A stretch of 12,915 nucleotides of DNA from Bacteriovoracaceae bacterium UBA6144 (lineage in GTDB: Bacteria > Bdellovibrionota > Bacteriovoracia > Bacteriovoracales > Bacteriovoracaceae). How positions within the stretch are numbered: position 1 is the stretch's first letter; every line of letters starts with the position of its first letter. Below the pieces are notes generated by a model. It saw only the letters and a program-made list of their open reading frames with translations, did no database searches and was not told where the DNA came from. Shown here piece after piece: positions 1 to 6,204 of the stretch. Made by a program: the position numbers and the translations under genes. The DNA lies in NCBI GenBank assembly GCA_002435705.1, contig DIVA01000060.1, positions 1 to 12,915 on the forward strand, in the 5' to 3' direction.

Positions 1-2
1 AG

Positions 3-305
3 TCGCTCCATGCCTACAAAGACCCATCGAGCTCGAGTGCTGGAAAAACACGCACGAAAAAAGTTTCAGGTCTCACACCAAAGACGAGCACCAAGATTGT
101 AAACATCTCTGATCTGTGGATGGAGAAGTTGAACAAAACCACTTCTAAGAGCCAGCCCTATGGGATTGATCAAAAATACAAAGAGGGTGATGTGATTGAT
201 CACTCAAAATTTGGACCTGGGATTGTTCAGAATGTGAAAGCTCAGACAATTGAAGTGGTTTTTCGCCACGATATAAAAACTCTCGTTCATAACAAAGCAC
301 TATAA
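3..305 (+). CDS. Partial hypothetical protein, C-terminal end, with a small beta-barrel-like domain
   Basis: The frame is open from the left edge of the window to the TAA at 303-305, so this is the 3' part of a longer gene and its start lies outside. An internal ATG at 120 has no convincing ribosome binding site and is probably not the true start. The visible residues begin with a Ser/Lys/Thr-rich, probably disordered linker. The last ~45 residues read like a compact beta fold (YKEGDVIDHSKFGPGIV, then TIEVVFRHDIKTLVHN). This pattern of GD-x-I-x-H-x-x-FG-x-G-x-V followed by K-x-LVHN is, from memory, common in deltaproteobacterial hypothetical proteins, and is loosely like the SH3/CarD-type barrels that bind nucleic acid or protein. 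Function is unknown. The gene ends at a strong terminator six bases downstream. Confidence 0.75.
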   Translation, partial: SLHAYKDPSSSSAGKTRTKKVSGLTPKTSTKIVNISDLWMEKLNKTTSKSQPYGIDQKYKEGDVIDHSKFGPGIVQNVKAQTIEVVFRHDIKTLVHNKAL

Positions 306-340
306 AAAAAGGGCCCCATTGGGGCCCTTCTCATTTTTAC
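304..340. terminator. Bidirectional intrinsic terminator between convergent genes
   Basis: A perfect 7-bp GC stem (GGGCCCC at 311-317, GGGGCCC at 321-327) with a three-base ATT loop has an A-run on its left and a TTCTCATTTTT tract on its right. It can end transcription of the partial gene (+) and, read on the other strand, of the glycine-rich protein gene, whose stop is at 353. Confidence 0.9.
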
Positions 341-352
341 TTTCAATTTTTT

Positions 353-2461
353 TTAGAAGAATACTCCGCCACCTATCTGAAGCGTTCCACCAAGGTTGCC
401 TGGACCGAATGCTCCAGATCCATACCCATAGCCGCCGCCAGAGTAGTTTTGATAGTTTTGACCTGCAATACCGAACTGCTCGGCTAGACCTTGCTGCTGG
501 TAATTAGCACCCATGGCTGAAGCCTGCTGAGCTGCCATGTAGTTTTGCTGACCCCAACCGCCCGTTGCGCCCCAGTATCCGCCTTGGCCACCCCAAGGAA
601 CAGTGCCTGAGCCCCAACCGCCTTGGCCGCCGCCCCATCCACCTTGACCACCCCAACCACCAACTGCTCCACCCACTCCGAATCCGCCTTGGAATCCGCC
701 TTGGAAGCCACCCTGGAATCCGCCGACTCCACCTTGGAAGCCGCCTTGGAATCCACCGACTCCACCAAAACCTCCAATCGCTCCACCCACACCGTAACCG
801 CCGCCCACTGGATATCCTCCAATTGCTCCGCCTACGCCGTAACCGCCGATAGCTCCACCAACTCCGTAGCCGCCAATAGCGCCACCGATACCACCACCAA
901 TGGGGTAACCACCGATCGCTCCACCTACACCGTAGCCGCCGCCCACTGGATATCCTCCAATCGCTCCGCCGACTCCGTATCCTGCCACTGTTCCACCGAT
1001 CGCGCCGCCGATAGCACCACCCACCATCTGGACTCCGCCTACAAGGCCTCCTCCAATCGGGTAGCCACCAACCGCACCACCTACCATACCGCCCATGCCG
1101 TATGGGTTATAACCACCGTAAGGGCCCATCATGCCACCAAGGAATCCTGGAGAATAACCTCCACCGATCATGGCATTTCCGAAACCACCGAAGCCGTTAC
1201 CAAATTGACCACCAAGACCTGCGAAACCACCCAGCTGAAAGCCATTACAGCCCAACTGTGCTCGCTGCTCAGGAGTCATACCTGGAAGCTCGTTATTTTG
1301 AAGATAGTTCATGTAGTCTTGGTGACCCAAGCGACACTGCTCAAAACCTGCCGTCGCGGCTCCGGCCCAAGCTTGCTGTGCCTGCATCCCATGCTTAGAA
1401 ACGAAATACGCTGATCCAAACTGTGCCAGCGGTGGAGCAATGGCCCCCACAATTTCCGCTACACCCGACAGCCAGTGTTGACCGCCACGACTTCCCGCCT
1501 GACAGTTCACACAATCCACACCCGTCGAGTGACGAGTCACAATTCTTGTATAATCATCATCACCGATACAGCCGCGCGCATCTGATCCGTATTCACAACG
1601 AGAAGATCCGCCACCCACACGATACTCAGCCGTGAGGTATCCACGGCAACTTGCTTTCAATGCACCAGAGGAATCCACACAGTGAGCTGGAACACGGTAA
1701 GTGATTCCACCATTAACGATATGAACCCAGTCTCCGCCGCCGTCACCACTGCCTACACGGACACTGCCGCCGCCAGAGACGGAACCAACGGCTCCACCAC
1801 CCACGCGCACAGATCCACCACCGGACCCACGTGTTGAATAATTTCCATCAAAACCAGAAACACGAACACCATCACGCGGATCTCTCATACCGAGACAGCG
1901 ACGACATTCTTTTCTTTCGGCTCCCTCTTTCGAGAAAATACCAAAAAAGCCCCAAGTCTTTTTACACTGACGATAACAAGGATGATCGTCATACATCATT
2001 CCACCAAAGTCTTCGCAGTAGAAACCACCGTCTCTATCAGACGAGCCGCCACCTACACGAGTATCACCACCGCCCTGCTGTCCACTCTGAGATCCCGACT
2101 GTGATCCACCCTGTGAGCCTGACTGAGCTCCTGACTGAGAACCTGATTGTGATCCACCTTGGCGACCACCTTGAGAATTGTCTGTGACCGTTCCACATTT
2201 TTTAAGAACAGCGCGAGCACATCCCGATGGAATGGTTTCAGAGTTAATGTTGATGTCACACGTTCCTCCTCCTGCTCGAGAATCGATGGCACACGCACTG
2301 GTCACACAGACCTGTCCCGTGGCTTGATCGACTGAAGCCGTGGGCTCGTACTGAATAGATCCACCACTTCGTTCGCAGAAGGAGTAGATGCTATTAGCGA
2401 GCTGATCATTCGCAATCGCGCTGAATGAGAACACGGCAAGGAGGAAGAAAAGTTTTTTCAT
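353..2461 (-). CDS. Secreted glycine-rich repeat protein with Cys-rich N-terminal half
   Basis: The protein is 702 residues if started at the ATG at 2461. A TTG four codons upstream is possible, but the ATG gives a clean signal peptide (MKK, then a hydrophobic core, AIA at 15-17) and has a weak GGGAT five bases before it. The mature part has four zones. Residues 20-90 are Cys-containing. Residues 103-128 form a SQSG repeat linker. Residues 149-405 hold 13 of the 19 cysteines, including CRRC at 186-189 and CVNC at 317-320. From about 405 the chain is glycine-rich, with five YGVGGAIGG units (495, 510, 532, 541, 556), five FQGG units (571-593) and Trp/Gln-rich GGWGGQGG stretches. The last two residues are Phe-Phe. 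The sequence suggests an exported structural, adhesive or surface protein. No enzyme motif is seen and I do not recognise a named family. It stands alone, with its own promoter region and a strong terminator. Confidence 0.9.
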   Translation of the reverse strand: MKKLFFLLAVFSFSAIANDQLANSIYSFCERSGGSIQYEPTASVDQATGQVCVTSACAIDSRAGGGTCDININSETIPSGCARAVLKKCGTVTDNSQGGRQGGSQSGSQSGAQSGSQGGSQSGSQSGQQGGGDTRVGGGSSDRDGGFYCEDFGGMMYDDHPCYRQCKKTWGFFGIFSKEGAERKECRRCLGMRDPRDGVRVSGFDGNYSTRGSGGGSVRVGGGAVGSVSGGGSVRVGSGDGGGDWVHIVNGGITYRVPAHCVDSSGALKASCRGYLTAEYRVGGGSSRCEYGSDARGCIGDDDYTRIVTRHSTGVDCVNCQAGSRGGQHWLSGVAEIVGAIAPPLAQFGSAYFVSKHGMQAQQAWAGAATAGFEQCRLGHQDYMNYLQNNELPGMTPEQRAQLGCNGFQLGGFAGLGGQFGNGFGGFGNAMIGGGYSPGFLGGMMGPYGGYNPYGMGGMVGGAVGGYPIGGGLVGGVQMVGGAIGGAIGGTVAGYGVGGAIGGYPVGGGYGVGGAIGGYPIGGGIGGAIGGYGVGGAIGGYGVGGAIGGYPVGGGYGVGGAIGGFGGVGGFQGGFQGGVGGFQGGFQGGFQGGFGVGGAVGGWGGQGGWGGGQGGWGSGTVPWGGQGGYWGATGGWGQQNYMAAQQASAMGANYQQQGLAEQFGIAGQNYQNYSGGGYGYGSGAFGPGNLGGTLQIGGGVFF
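683..979 (-). repeat. Tandem glycine-rich coding repeats (YGVGGAIGG and FQGG units)
   Basis: This part of the glycine-rich gene encodes five YGVGGAIGG units (770-979) and five FQGG units (683-751). The DNA repeats too: a segment starting gccgcccactggatatcctc occurs near 800 and again near 940 with only a few changes. Such arrays expand and contract by slippage or recombination, so repeat number may differ between strains. Confidence 0.85.
2078..2155 (-). repeat. SQSG repeat linker in the glycine-rich protein
   Basis: These bases encode residues 103-128, a run of G-S-Q-S-G type units with occasional A or Q changes, between the first Cys-containing segment and the larger Cys-rich segment. It is probably a flexible spacer. 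Confidence 0.8.
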
Positions 2462-2513
2462 AATCAATCCCAAATTTTATGGACTCGTCTTTGAGCCCAC
2501 TAACCCAATTAAA

Positions 2514-2519
2514 ATTCTA
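2514..2519 (-). promoter_or_regulatory. Candidate -10 box for the glycine-rich protein gene
   Basis: On the minus strand the sequence is TAGAAT, five of six matches to TATAAT, giving an untranslated leader of roughly 45 bases. No good -35 box is seen 16-18 bases upstream, so this is a weak prediction. The divergent intergenic region 2462-2666 holds no other gene that I can see. Confidence 0.3.
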
Positions 2520-2626
2520 ACATCAAGAGCAAACTATCTCGGAAGAAGGCAAAAAAATCCCACTACCTTCTGGAGCTCATCGGTGAGATCGATCCAAGAC
2601 TTTAATTTCACAAGACTAAAACAGGG

Positions 2627-2655
2627 CTGACGAACCCCTTTTAACCCCCTAATAT
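2627..2655 (+). promoter_or_regulatory. Candidate promoter for the anchored unknown protein at 2667
   Basis: CTGACG (2627-2632) and TAATAT (2650-2655) are separated by 17 bases, each matching four of six consensus positions. Transcription would start only a few bases before the ATG at 2667, which also lacks a Shine-Dalgarno sequence. A near-leaderless transcript is therefore possible. Confidence 0.35.
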
Positions 2656-2666
2656 GTGAAAATCAT

Positions 2667-3251
2667 ATGGATAACCTTTCTGGACATCTTGGCGACTGGC
2701 TTATTTTGCTCCTTTTATTAGGCCTGGCCATCTACACCCTGCTAACTATCCGACAAGAATCCACCACTTTCCTGGAAGATTCTTATGAAGTGGAGTTTCA
2801 ACACCTGAGCCTTCCCATCCCGAACTGGTGGACTATCACGCGCCAAGAAAATCGACTCATTGAATTTAAACGCACCGACACTCGCTACGACTGGTACGCG
2901 CGCTTTGAATTCTTTCCCGCATCCACTGAAACGGTGCTGACCGATGTGTTGGCACAGAAGATTGAGAGCGAGGAGCTGGATTATGATAAAGACGATGTGT
3001 CCGTTGAAACGGACTCAAGAGTTCTCTTTCGAGAGCCTGCGACACAGGCCTATTTTTCAGAAGTCATTCGCGTAGAAGGAAAGGCCAGTCAACGAATCGA
3101 AGAGAGAACCTATTTTGATATGTTTCTATTCCGGAATAAAAAAGAGAATGGATACTATATTTGTGAAAGTAGAAGTTCGGTCCTCAACGGCTTAGTTGAA
3201 GGACCTTTCTTCGAAGAATGTTTGTCTTTGATGAAGATAAAAAACGATTAG
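2667..3251 (+). CDS. Membrane-anchored hypothetical protein (194 aa)
   Basis: I do not recognise this protein. Residues 11-27 (WLILLLLLGLAIYTLL) form a single N-terminal membrane segment without a signal-peptidase site. It is followed by a soluble domain of about 165 residues rich in acidic, Phe and Tyr residues, with alternating beta-like stretches (for example RYDWYARFEFF and SRVLFREPATQAYFSEVIRV). A signal-anchored domain facing the periplasm is the simplest reading. The ATG at 2667 is the first in frame; no Shine-Dalgarno sequence precedes it, and a possible promoter lies immediately upstream. Its stop codon overlaps the stop of the convergent gene by four bases (3248-3251), and no terminator separates them. 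Confidence 0.75.
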   Translation: MDNLSGHLGDWLILLLLLGLAIYTLLTIRQESTTFLEDSYEVEFQHLSLPIPNWWTITRQENRLIEFKRTDTRYDWYARFEFFPASTETVLTDVLAQKIESEELDYDKDDVSVETDSRVLFREPATQAYFSEVIRVEGKASQRIEERTYFDMFLFRNKKENGYYICESRSSVLNGLVEGPFFEECLSLMKIKND

Positions 3252-3709
3252 TTTCTATCTCTGTGATCTCTTTTCGGAGCGAAGAGACGAATCTTCTCAA
3301 TGAGAAAATCGATGAGATCTTCATCTGTACAGTAAACATCATCAACCAGCTCAGAGTTCAACATGAAATTCTTCACTCTGATAGCTATGTTATGAAGTGA
3401 TTCCATCAAATAGAGTCCACCGATGTTTTCACCATTAAATGACTTAATGATCTCTTTACGAGCGTGGTTAAACATCTCGGTTTCAGTAATATTTTCCGGA
3501 AGATTATCAGCGCCGAACTTATCTTCAACTTCTTCAATGGCTTGTTCTTTGATGTTTTCATCGGTCGCGAAACTTACACCGTATTCGGTGGCAAGGGCAT
3601 CAATCAAATCAGCTCTTTGGTCGGCAGCAAAATCAATCAATTCCGACTGCTTGAGGTGATCTATCGTATGTTGAGAAAGCCCCTTGAGGGTTTCAAAATC
3701 TGTCTTCAT
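3248..3709 (-). CDS. DUF507-like small acidic helical protein (153 aa)
   Basis: The ATG at 3709 is preceded by AAAGGA with about six bases of spacing, which supports this start. The protein is mostly helical and acidic. It has an N-terminal segment reminiscent of short DNA- or protein-binding helices (LSQHTIDHLKQSELIDFA), an acidic centre (KEQAIEEVEDKFGADNLPENITETEMFNHARKE, residues 54-86) and a C-terminal LVDDVYCTDEDLIDFLIEKIRLF (121-143). The last part resembles the VDEVY...D..L pattern that I associate with DUF507 proteins of Aquificae and deltaproteobacteria. This is recalled family knowledge, not a search result, and the function of that family is unknown. It lies 75 bases downstream of murJ on the same strand, with a terminator-like hairpin in the gap, so it may be transcribed with murJ only by read-through. 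Confidence 0.8.
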   Translation of the reverse strand: MKTDFETLKGLSQHTIDHLKQSELIDFAADQRADLIDALATEYGVSFATDENIKEQAIEEVEDKFGADNLPENITETEMFNHARKEIIKSFNGENIGGLYLMESLHNIAIRVKNFMLNSELVDDVYCTDEDLIDFLIEKIRLFAPKRDHRDRN

Positions 3710-3723
3710 GAAGATTCCTTTAA

Positions 3724-3759
3724 TTTAAAATCACCTTCAGAATACTGGAATTCTGAAGG
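3724..3759 (-). terminator. Hairpin after murJ, probable intrinsic terminator or attenuator
   Basis: A perfect 10-bp stem (3734-3743 with 3750-3759) encloses a six-base loop, followed on the minus strand by TGATTTTAAATT. The U-tract is short, so termination may be partial and let some transcription reach the downstream DUF507-like gene. Confidence 0.6.
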
Positions 3760-3784
3760 CGCTACAACATAAAGGATGGAAAAT

Positions 3785-5356
3785 TTAGCGTTTTTTAAGC
3801 CTATTCGTGATTCTTGACGCTAGTGTACTTAAGCCCTGACGCTCACCTAAGAAGTAAATTGCCCCTACAAAAACGCTGGTGGATGCCATCGCCACAAGAG
3901 ATAAAGAGAAAACTTTATTAAGGAGGGATGCATCCTTAACCTGCAATTGAGTTTGAATAAAAAGACTGACTCCCACCATCAACAACGACGCACCCATCAG
4001 TTTTAATAAACGAAGATTAAGAAAAAATCTCCAACCTAAGCGCAGATCTTTGTTGAGCATTACGCCCAAGATTAAACAGTTCAGTAGCATTGAAAGCGTA
4101 GTGCCAAGGGCCAGCATCGAGAAACCAAAAAGCGGTGTCATGCTCCAGCAAAAAAGAATGTTCACCCCAATTGAAACAAGCGAGCTGATAACAGGAATCT
4201 TCTGACGATCAATAGCATAAAAAGTCGGAACCCAGATTTTATACAAACTATAAAGAGGTAATCCCAAAACATACATGCGAAGAGCGCTAGCAGTCATGAT
4301 GGTGGAGGCACGACTAAATTTTCCGCGCTCAAATATCAAATTAATCACTTCTTCGCTGTACACATAAAGGAGCACCATCGCAGGCATGACTGAGAGGAAA
4401 CTTAAAAAATACGCAGAGGAAAGTGTGGAGATGGCTTCTTCTTTTTTCCCGGCCTTCCAATTTGAGGAAAAGTGCACGAGGTTTGAATTGCCAATAGAAA
4501 CAGAAAGAATCCCTACCGGAAGCTGGAAAAGCCTAAAGGCGTAGTTGAGCCATGAGGTGGCGCCCACGGCAGCCCCCGTGGCCAGCACTGTGTTGACTAA
4601 AAGATTGATCTGCGTCGCCGCAAACCCTACGAGTCCAGGCCCCAGAAGCAGAATGACTTTATTGGCCCGTTTAGAAAAAAGCTGCGTTGGCATCACGGGT
4701 CCGTAGCCGCGTTTGATGATGAGTGGCAGCTGCACGATCATTTGCAAGAAGCCTCCCAAGAGGGCTCCCCACCCCAAGCACAATACGGGCTCATACCCGC
4801 GAGAATAAAGTGCTCCAGACAAAAATATCATCGCCCCAATGCTCGCCAGATTATAAGAGGCTGGAGCAAGCGCGGGCACAAAAAAAACTTTTAGCGAATT
4901 GAGTGCTCCCATAAAGAGAGCGGCTAAAGAAATAAAAAAAAGAAAAGGACACATGATACGAGTCAACGTGACTGTGAGTTGAAATTTTTCTGGATCACTC
5001 ACAAAGCTTGGAGCAAAAACCGTGATCAGGTCGTGGGCAAAAATAAAAATTAATACACTGAGAACCGCCGTCAATGCTCCGAGAATAATAAAAAGTTCCC
5101 ACAAAAGTTTCCGGCCGGTCTGAGCACTCTCTTGATTGGCCTCAGTGATAGTCGGAACAAAGGCAGAAGAAAAAGCTCCCTCAGCTAGAAGATCACGCAA
5201 GAGATTGGGAATTCGATAGGCGACTAAGAAGGCATCAGTTAATCCTGAAGCTCCAAAATAAAGTGCCATCAACTGCTCTCTCACAAGCCCCAGGATGCGC
5301 GAGCAAAACGTCGCAATGGCCATGACCGCTGAAGATTTGAGAATCGAATTTGACAT
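3785..5356 (-). CDS. murJ: Lipid II flippase MurJ (MviN family)
   Basis: MurJ is a polytopic inner-membrane protein of the MOP exporter superfamily that moves lipid-linked peptidoglycan precursor (lipid II) to the outer face of the membrane. The 523 residues match the family length (about 510-530) and show many hydrophobic segments throughout. The N-terminus carries the family hallmark SRILGLVREQ ... GLTDAFLVAYRIPNLLRDLLAEGAFSSAFVP. Arg20, Arg26, Asp41 and Arg54 align with E. coli Arg18, Arg24, Asp39 and Arg52, residues important for function, so the protein looks active. The ATG at 5356 fits the usual family start. No clear Shine-Dalgarno sequence is seen, and a possible -10 TACAAT (5365-5370, minus strand) lies very close to the start, so the leader may be very short. 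It is followed by a hairpin terminator candidate. Confidence 0.96.
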   Translation of the reverse strand: MSNSILKSSAVMAIATFCSRILGLVREQLMALYFGASGLTDAFLVAYRIPNLLRDLLAEGAFSSAFVPTITEANQESAQTGRKLLWELFIILGALTAVLSVLIFIFAHDLITVFAPSFVSDPEKFQLTVTLTRIMCPFLFFISLAALFMGALNSLKVFFVPALAPASYNLASIGAMIFLSGALYSRGYEPVLCLGWGALLGGFLQMIVQLPLIIKRGYGPVMPTQLFSKRANKVILLLGPGLVGFAATQINLLVNTVLATGAAVGATSWLNYAFRLFQLPVGILSVSIGNSNLVHFSSNWKAGKKEEAISTLSSAYFLSFLSVMPAMVLLYVYSEEVINLIFERGKFSRASTIMTASALRMYVLGLPLYSLYKIWVPTFYAIDRQKIPVISSLVSIGVNILFCWSMTPLFGFSMLALGTTLSMLLNCLILGVMLNKDLRLGWRFFLNLRLLKLMGASLLMVGVSLFIQTQLQVKDASLLNKVFSLSLVAMASTSVFVGAIYFLGERQGLSTLASRITNRLKKR

Positions 5357-5580
5357 AAAAAATATTGTAAGGATTTATGAGGGAGTCTGTAGAGTAAATA
5401 ACTCATGCTCTCTTACATCGTTGGTCCCACAATGCCCCTATGATGCACAAAGGCAAGTCGATGAAAGCACTCTAATGGCCGACGACAACTCTTTTTTGAC
5501 TCCACACATCTCTTACTTTTCCTTCCCTAGACGTCAGAATTTAAGAGTCAAAATCCTCTCCCTGAGCCCGTTTTGAGGTG

Positions 5581-5586
5581 TATGAT
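5581..5586 (+). promoter_or_regulatory. Candidate -10 box for the gene at 5703
   Basis: TATGAT matches five of six consensus positions, with a TG immediately before it but no good -35. If used, the transcript would carry a leader of about 110 bases holding the two hairpins described below. The rest of the 345-base non-coding stretch 5357-5702 shows no gene. Confidence 0.3.
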
Positions 5587-5606
5587 TTCTTTAAGCAGGA
5601 TGCGGT

Positions 5607-5655
5607 AAGGGAGTACCGGTCTCTAGGATGGAAGCCACCAAGTACTCCTTTTTCA
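5607..5655 (+). terminator. Leader hairpin followed by a T-run (possible attenuator)
   Basis: AAGGGAGTAC (5607-5616) can pair with GTACTCCTTT (5642-5651), ten pairs including one G-U. The loop of 25 bases has further pairing possibilities, and the T-run is 5649-5653. Alternative pairings exist, for example GGTA (5604-5607) with TACC (5614-5617), and TGG (5629-5631) with CCA (5635-5637). It lies about 50 bases ahead of a coding start, where a conditional terminator would be expected, though it could instead be a plain terminator. Confidence 0.4.
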
Positions 5656-5664
5656 CACACAACA

Positions 5665-5681
5665 TGGGATAGGACATCCCA
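5665..5681 (+). other. Second leader hairpin ahead of the gene at 5703
   Basis: TGGGAT (5665-5670) and ATCCCA (5676-5681) form a perfect 6-bp stem with a five-base loop, ten bases before the strong AAGGAGG ribosome binding site at 5691-5697. Confidence 0.45.
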
Positions 5682-5702
5682 AGAGAGAGTAAGGAGGCCC
5701 GT

Positions 5703-6050
5703 ATGATGTATCTTGCCATAGCAGTGGAAACCAAACAGCATCCGCAGCACCGCCAAGAGTATCGAGTGTGGTATCTCGAGCTTGATTCCAGCGGTAACGT
5801 GGTGGGCATGGGTGTAAAAACCCGCACCGAACTGATCGAGAGTCTCTTCGCCTCTATTAAGACAAATGGAAAGAGTAACTGGCGCGCTTTCTGCAAAGAT
5901 TCAGAACGCTCCCGCCCCATTGAGATCGCCGATTTTATCTGCATGAATATGCATGAAAACACGCACTTCGGGAATCTCCCGACCTTGAGTGAATTCCAGA
6001 ACGTTTTGGACTCGCTGCACGGACAATTTGAGATCAGAAGTATTGCCTAA
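5703..6050 (+). CDS. Small hypothetical cytoplasmic protein (115 aa)
   Basis: I do not recognise this gene. It begins at ATG 5703, five bases after a near-perfect Shine-Dalgarno sequence (AAGGAGG, 5691-5697). The adjacent ATG at 5706 would give the more usual eight-base spacing and cannot be excluded. No signal peptide or membrane segment is seen. The first ~50 residues look beta-rich (MMYLAIAVETKQ, YRVWYLELDSSGNVVGMGVKTR) and the rest helical, with the motif ADFICMNMHENTHFGNLPTLSEFQNVLDSL near the end. The strong ribosome binding site, long structured leader and dedicated terminator point to a well-expressed, separately regulated monocistronic gene. The neighbouring purA has its own promoter, so the two are not an operon. 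Confidence 0.8.
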   Translation: MMYLAIAVETKQHPQHRQEYRVWYLELDSSGNVVGMGVKTRTELIESLFASIKTNGKSNWRAFCKDSERSRPIEIADFICMNMHENTHFGNLPTLSEFQNVLDSLHGQFEIRSIA

Positions 6051-6088
6051 AGCCACTATCTTTTCCTCCCAGAGGATAGATGGCCTTT
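6049..6088 (+). other. Imperfect extended hairpin overlapping the stop codon
   Basis: AAAGCCA (6049-6055) can pair with TGGCCTTT (6081-6088) with one bulge, and inner pairs CTAT/ATAG and CCTC/GAGG close a CCA loop. It sits directly before the true terminator and may protect the 3' end of the mRNA or add to termination. Confidence 0.4.
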
Positions 6089-6090
6089 CC

Positions 6091-6133
6091 AACCGAGTTG
6101 ACGCATAACGCGTCAGCTCGGTTTTTCTTTTTT
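6091..6133 (+). terminator. Strong intrinsic terminator after the gene at 5703
   Basis: AACCGAG-T-TGACGC (6091-6104) pairs with GCGTCA-G-CTCGGTT (6110-6123), 14 pairs including one G-U, with an ATAAC loop. A long T-tract follows (TTTTTCTTTTTTT). Confidence 0.95.
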
Positions 6134-6141
6134 TCTGGCCC

Positions 6142-6170
6142 TTCACACCCCCTATTCTCGCCCCTATAAT
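6142..6170 (+). promoter_or_regulatory. Sigma70-type promoter of purA
   Basis: TTCACA (6142-6147, five of six) and a perfect TATAAT (6165-6170) are separated by exactly 17 bases. The transcript would begin near 6177, giving a leader of about 28 bases that contains the ribosome binding site. It lies just after the preceding terminator, so purA is insulated from upstream transcription. Confidence 0.85.
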
Positions 6171-6189
6171 CGACGCTTCTCACCCCTCA

Positions 6190-6201
6190 TAGGAGCTCCT
6201 A
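6190..6201 (+). promoter_or_regulatory. purA ribosome binding site inside a 12-bp perfect palindrome
   Basis: TAGGAGCTCCTA is a perfect palindrome whose left half is the Shine-Dalgarno AGGAG (6191-6195), nine bases before the ATG. It could be a small operator or just coincidence; it is too tight to fold as an RNA hairpin by itself. Confidence 0.5.
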
Positions 6202-6204
6202 CCC

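Noticed and set aside
484..822. A minus-strand 112-codon frame within the glycine-rich gene
   Set aside because: It is a frame-shifted reading of the same tandem repeats and lies wholly inside the better-supported signal-peptide protein.
770..979. A CRISPR array, suggested by regular repeats
   Set aside because: The repeats are continuous coding glycine units without unique spacers of constant length, and no cas gene is present.
623..1414. A 263-codon open frame on the + strand rich in Ser, Thr, His and Asn
   Set aside because: It is the antisense image of the glycine-rich repeats (GGN codons read backwards give NCC). It has no ribosome binding site and its composition follows the repeat, so it is not a real gene.
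5295..5576. A + strand 93-codon frame spanning the murJ start
   Set aside because: It overlaps the conserved murJ N-terminus in antisense, lacks a ribosome binding site, and shows no protein-like pattern in the intergenic part.
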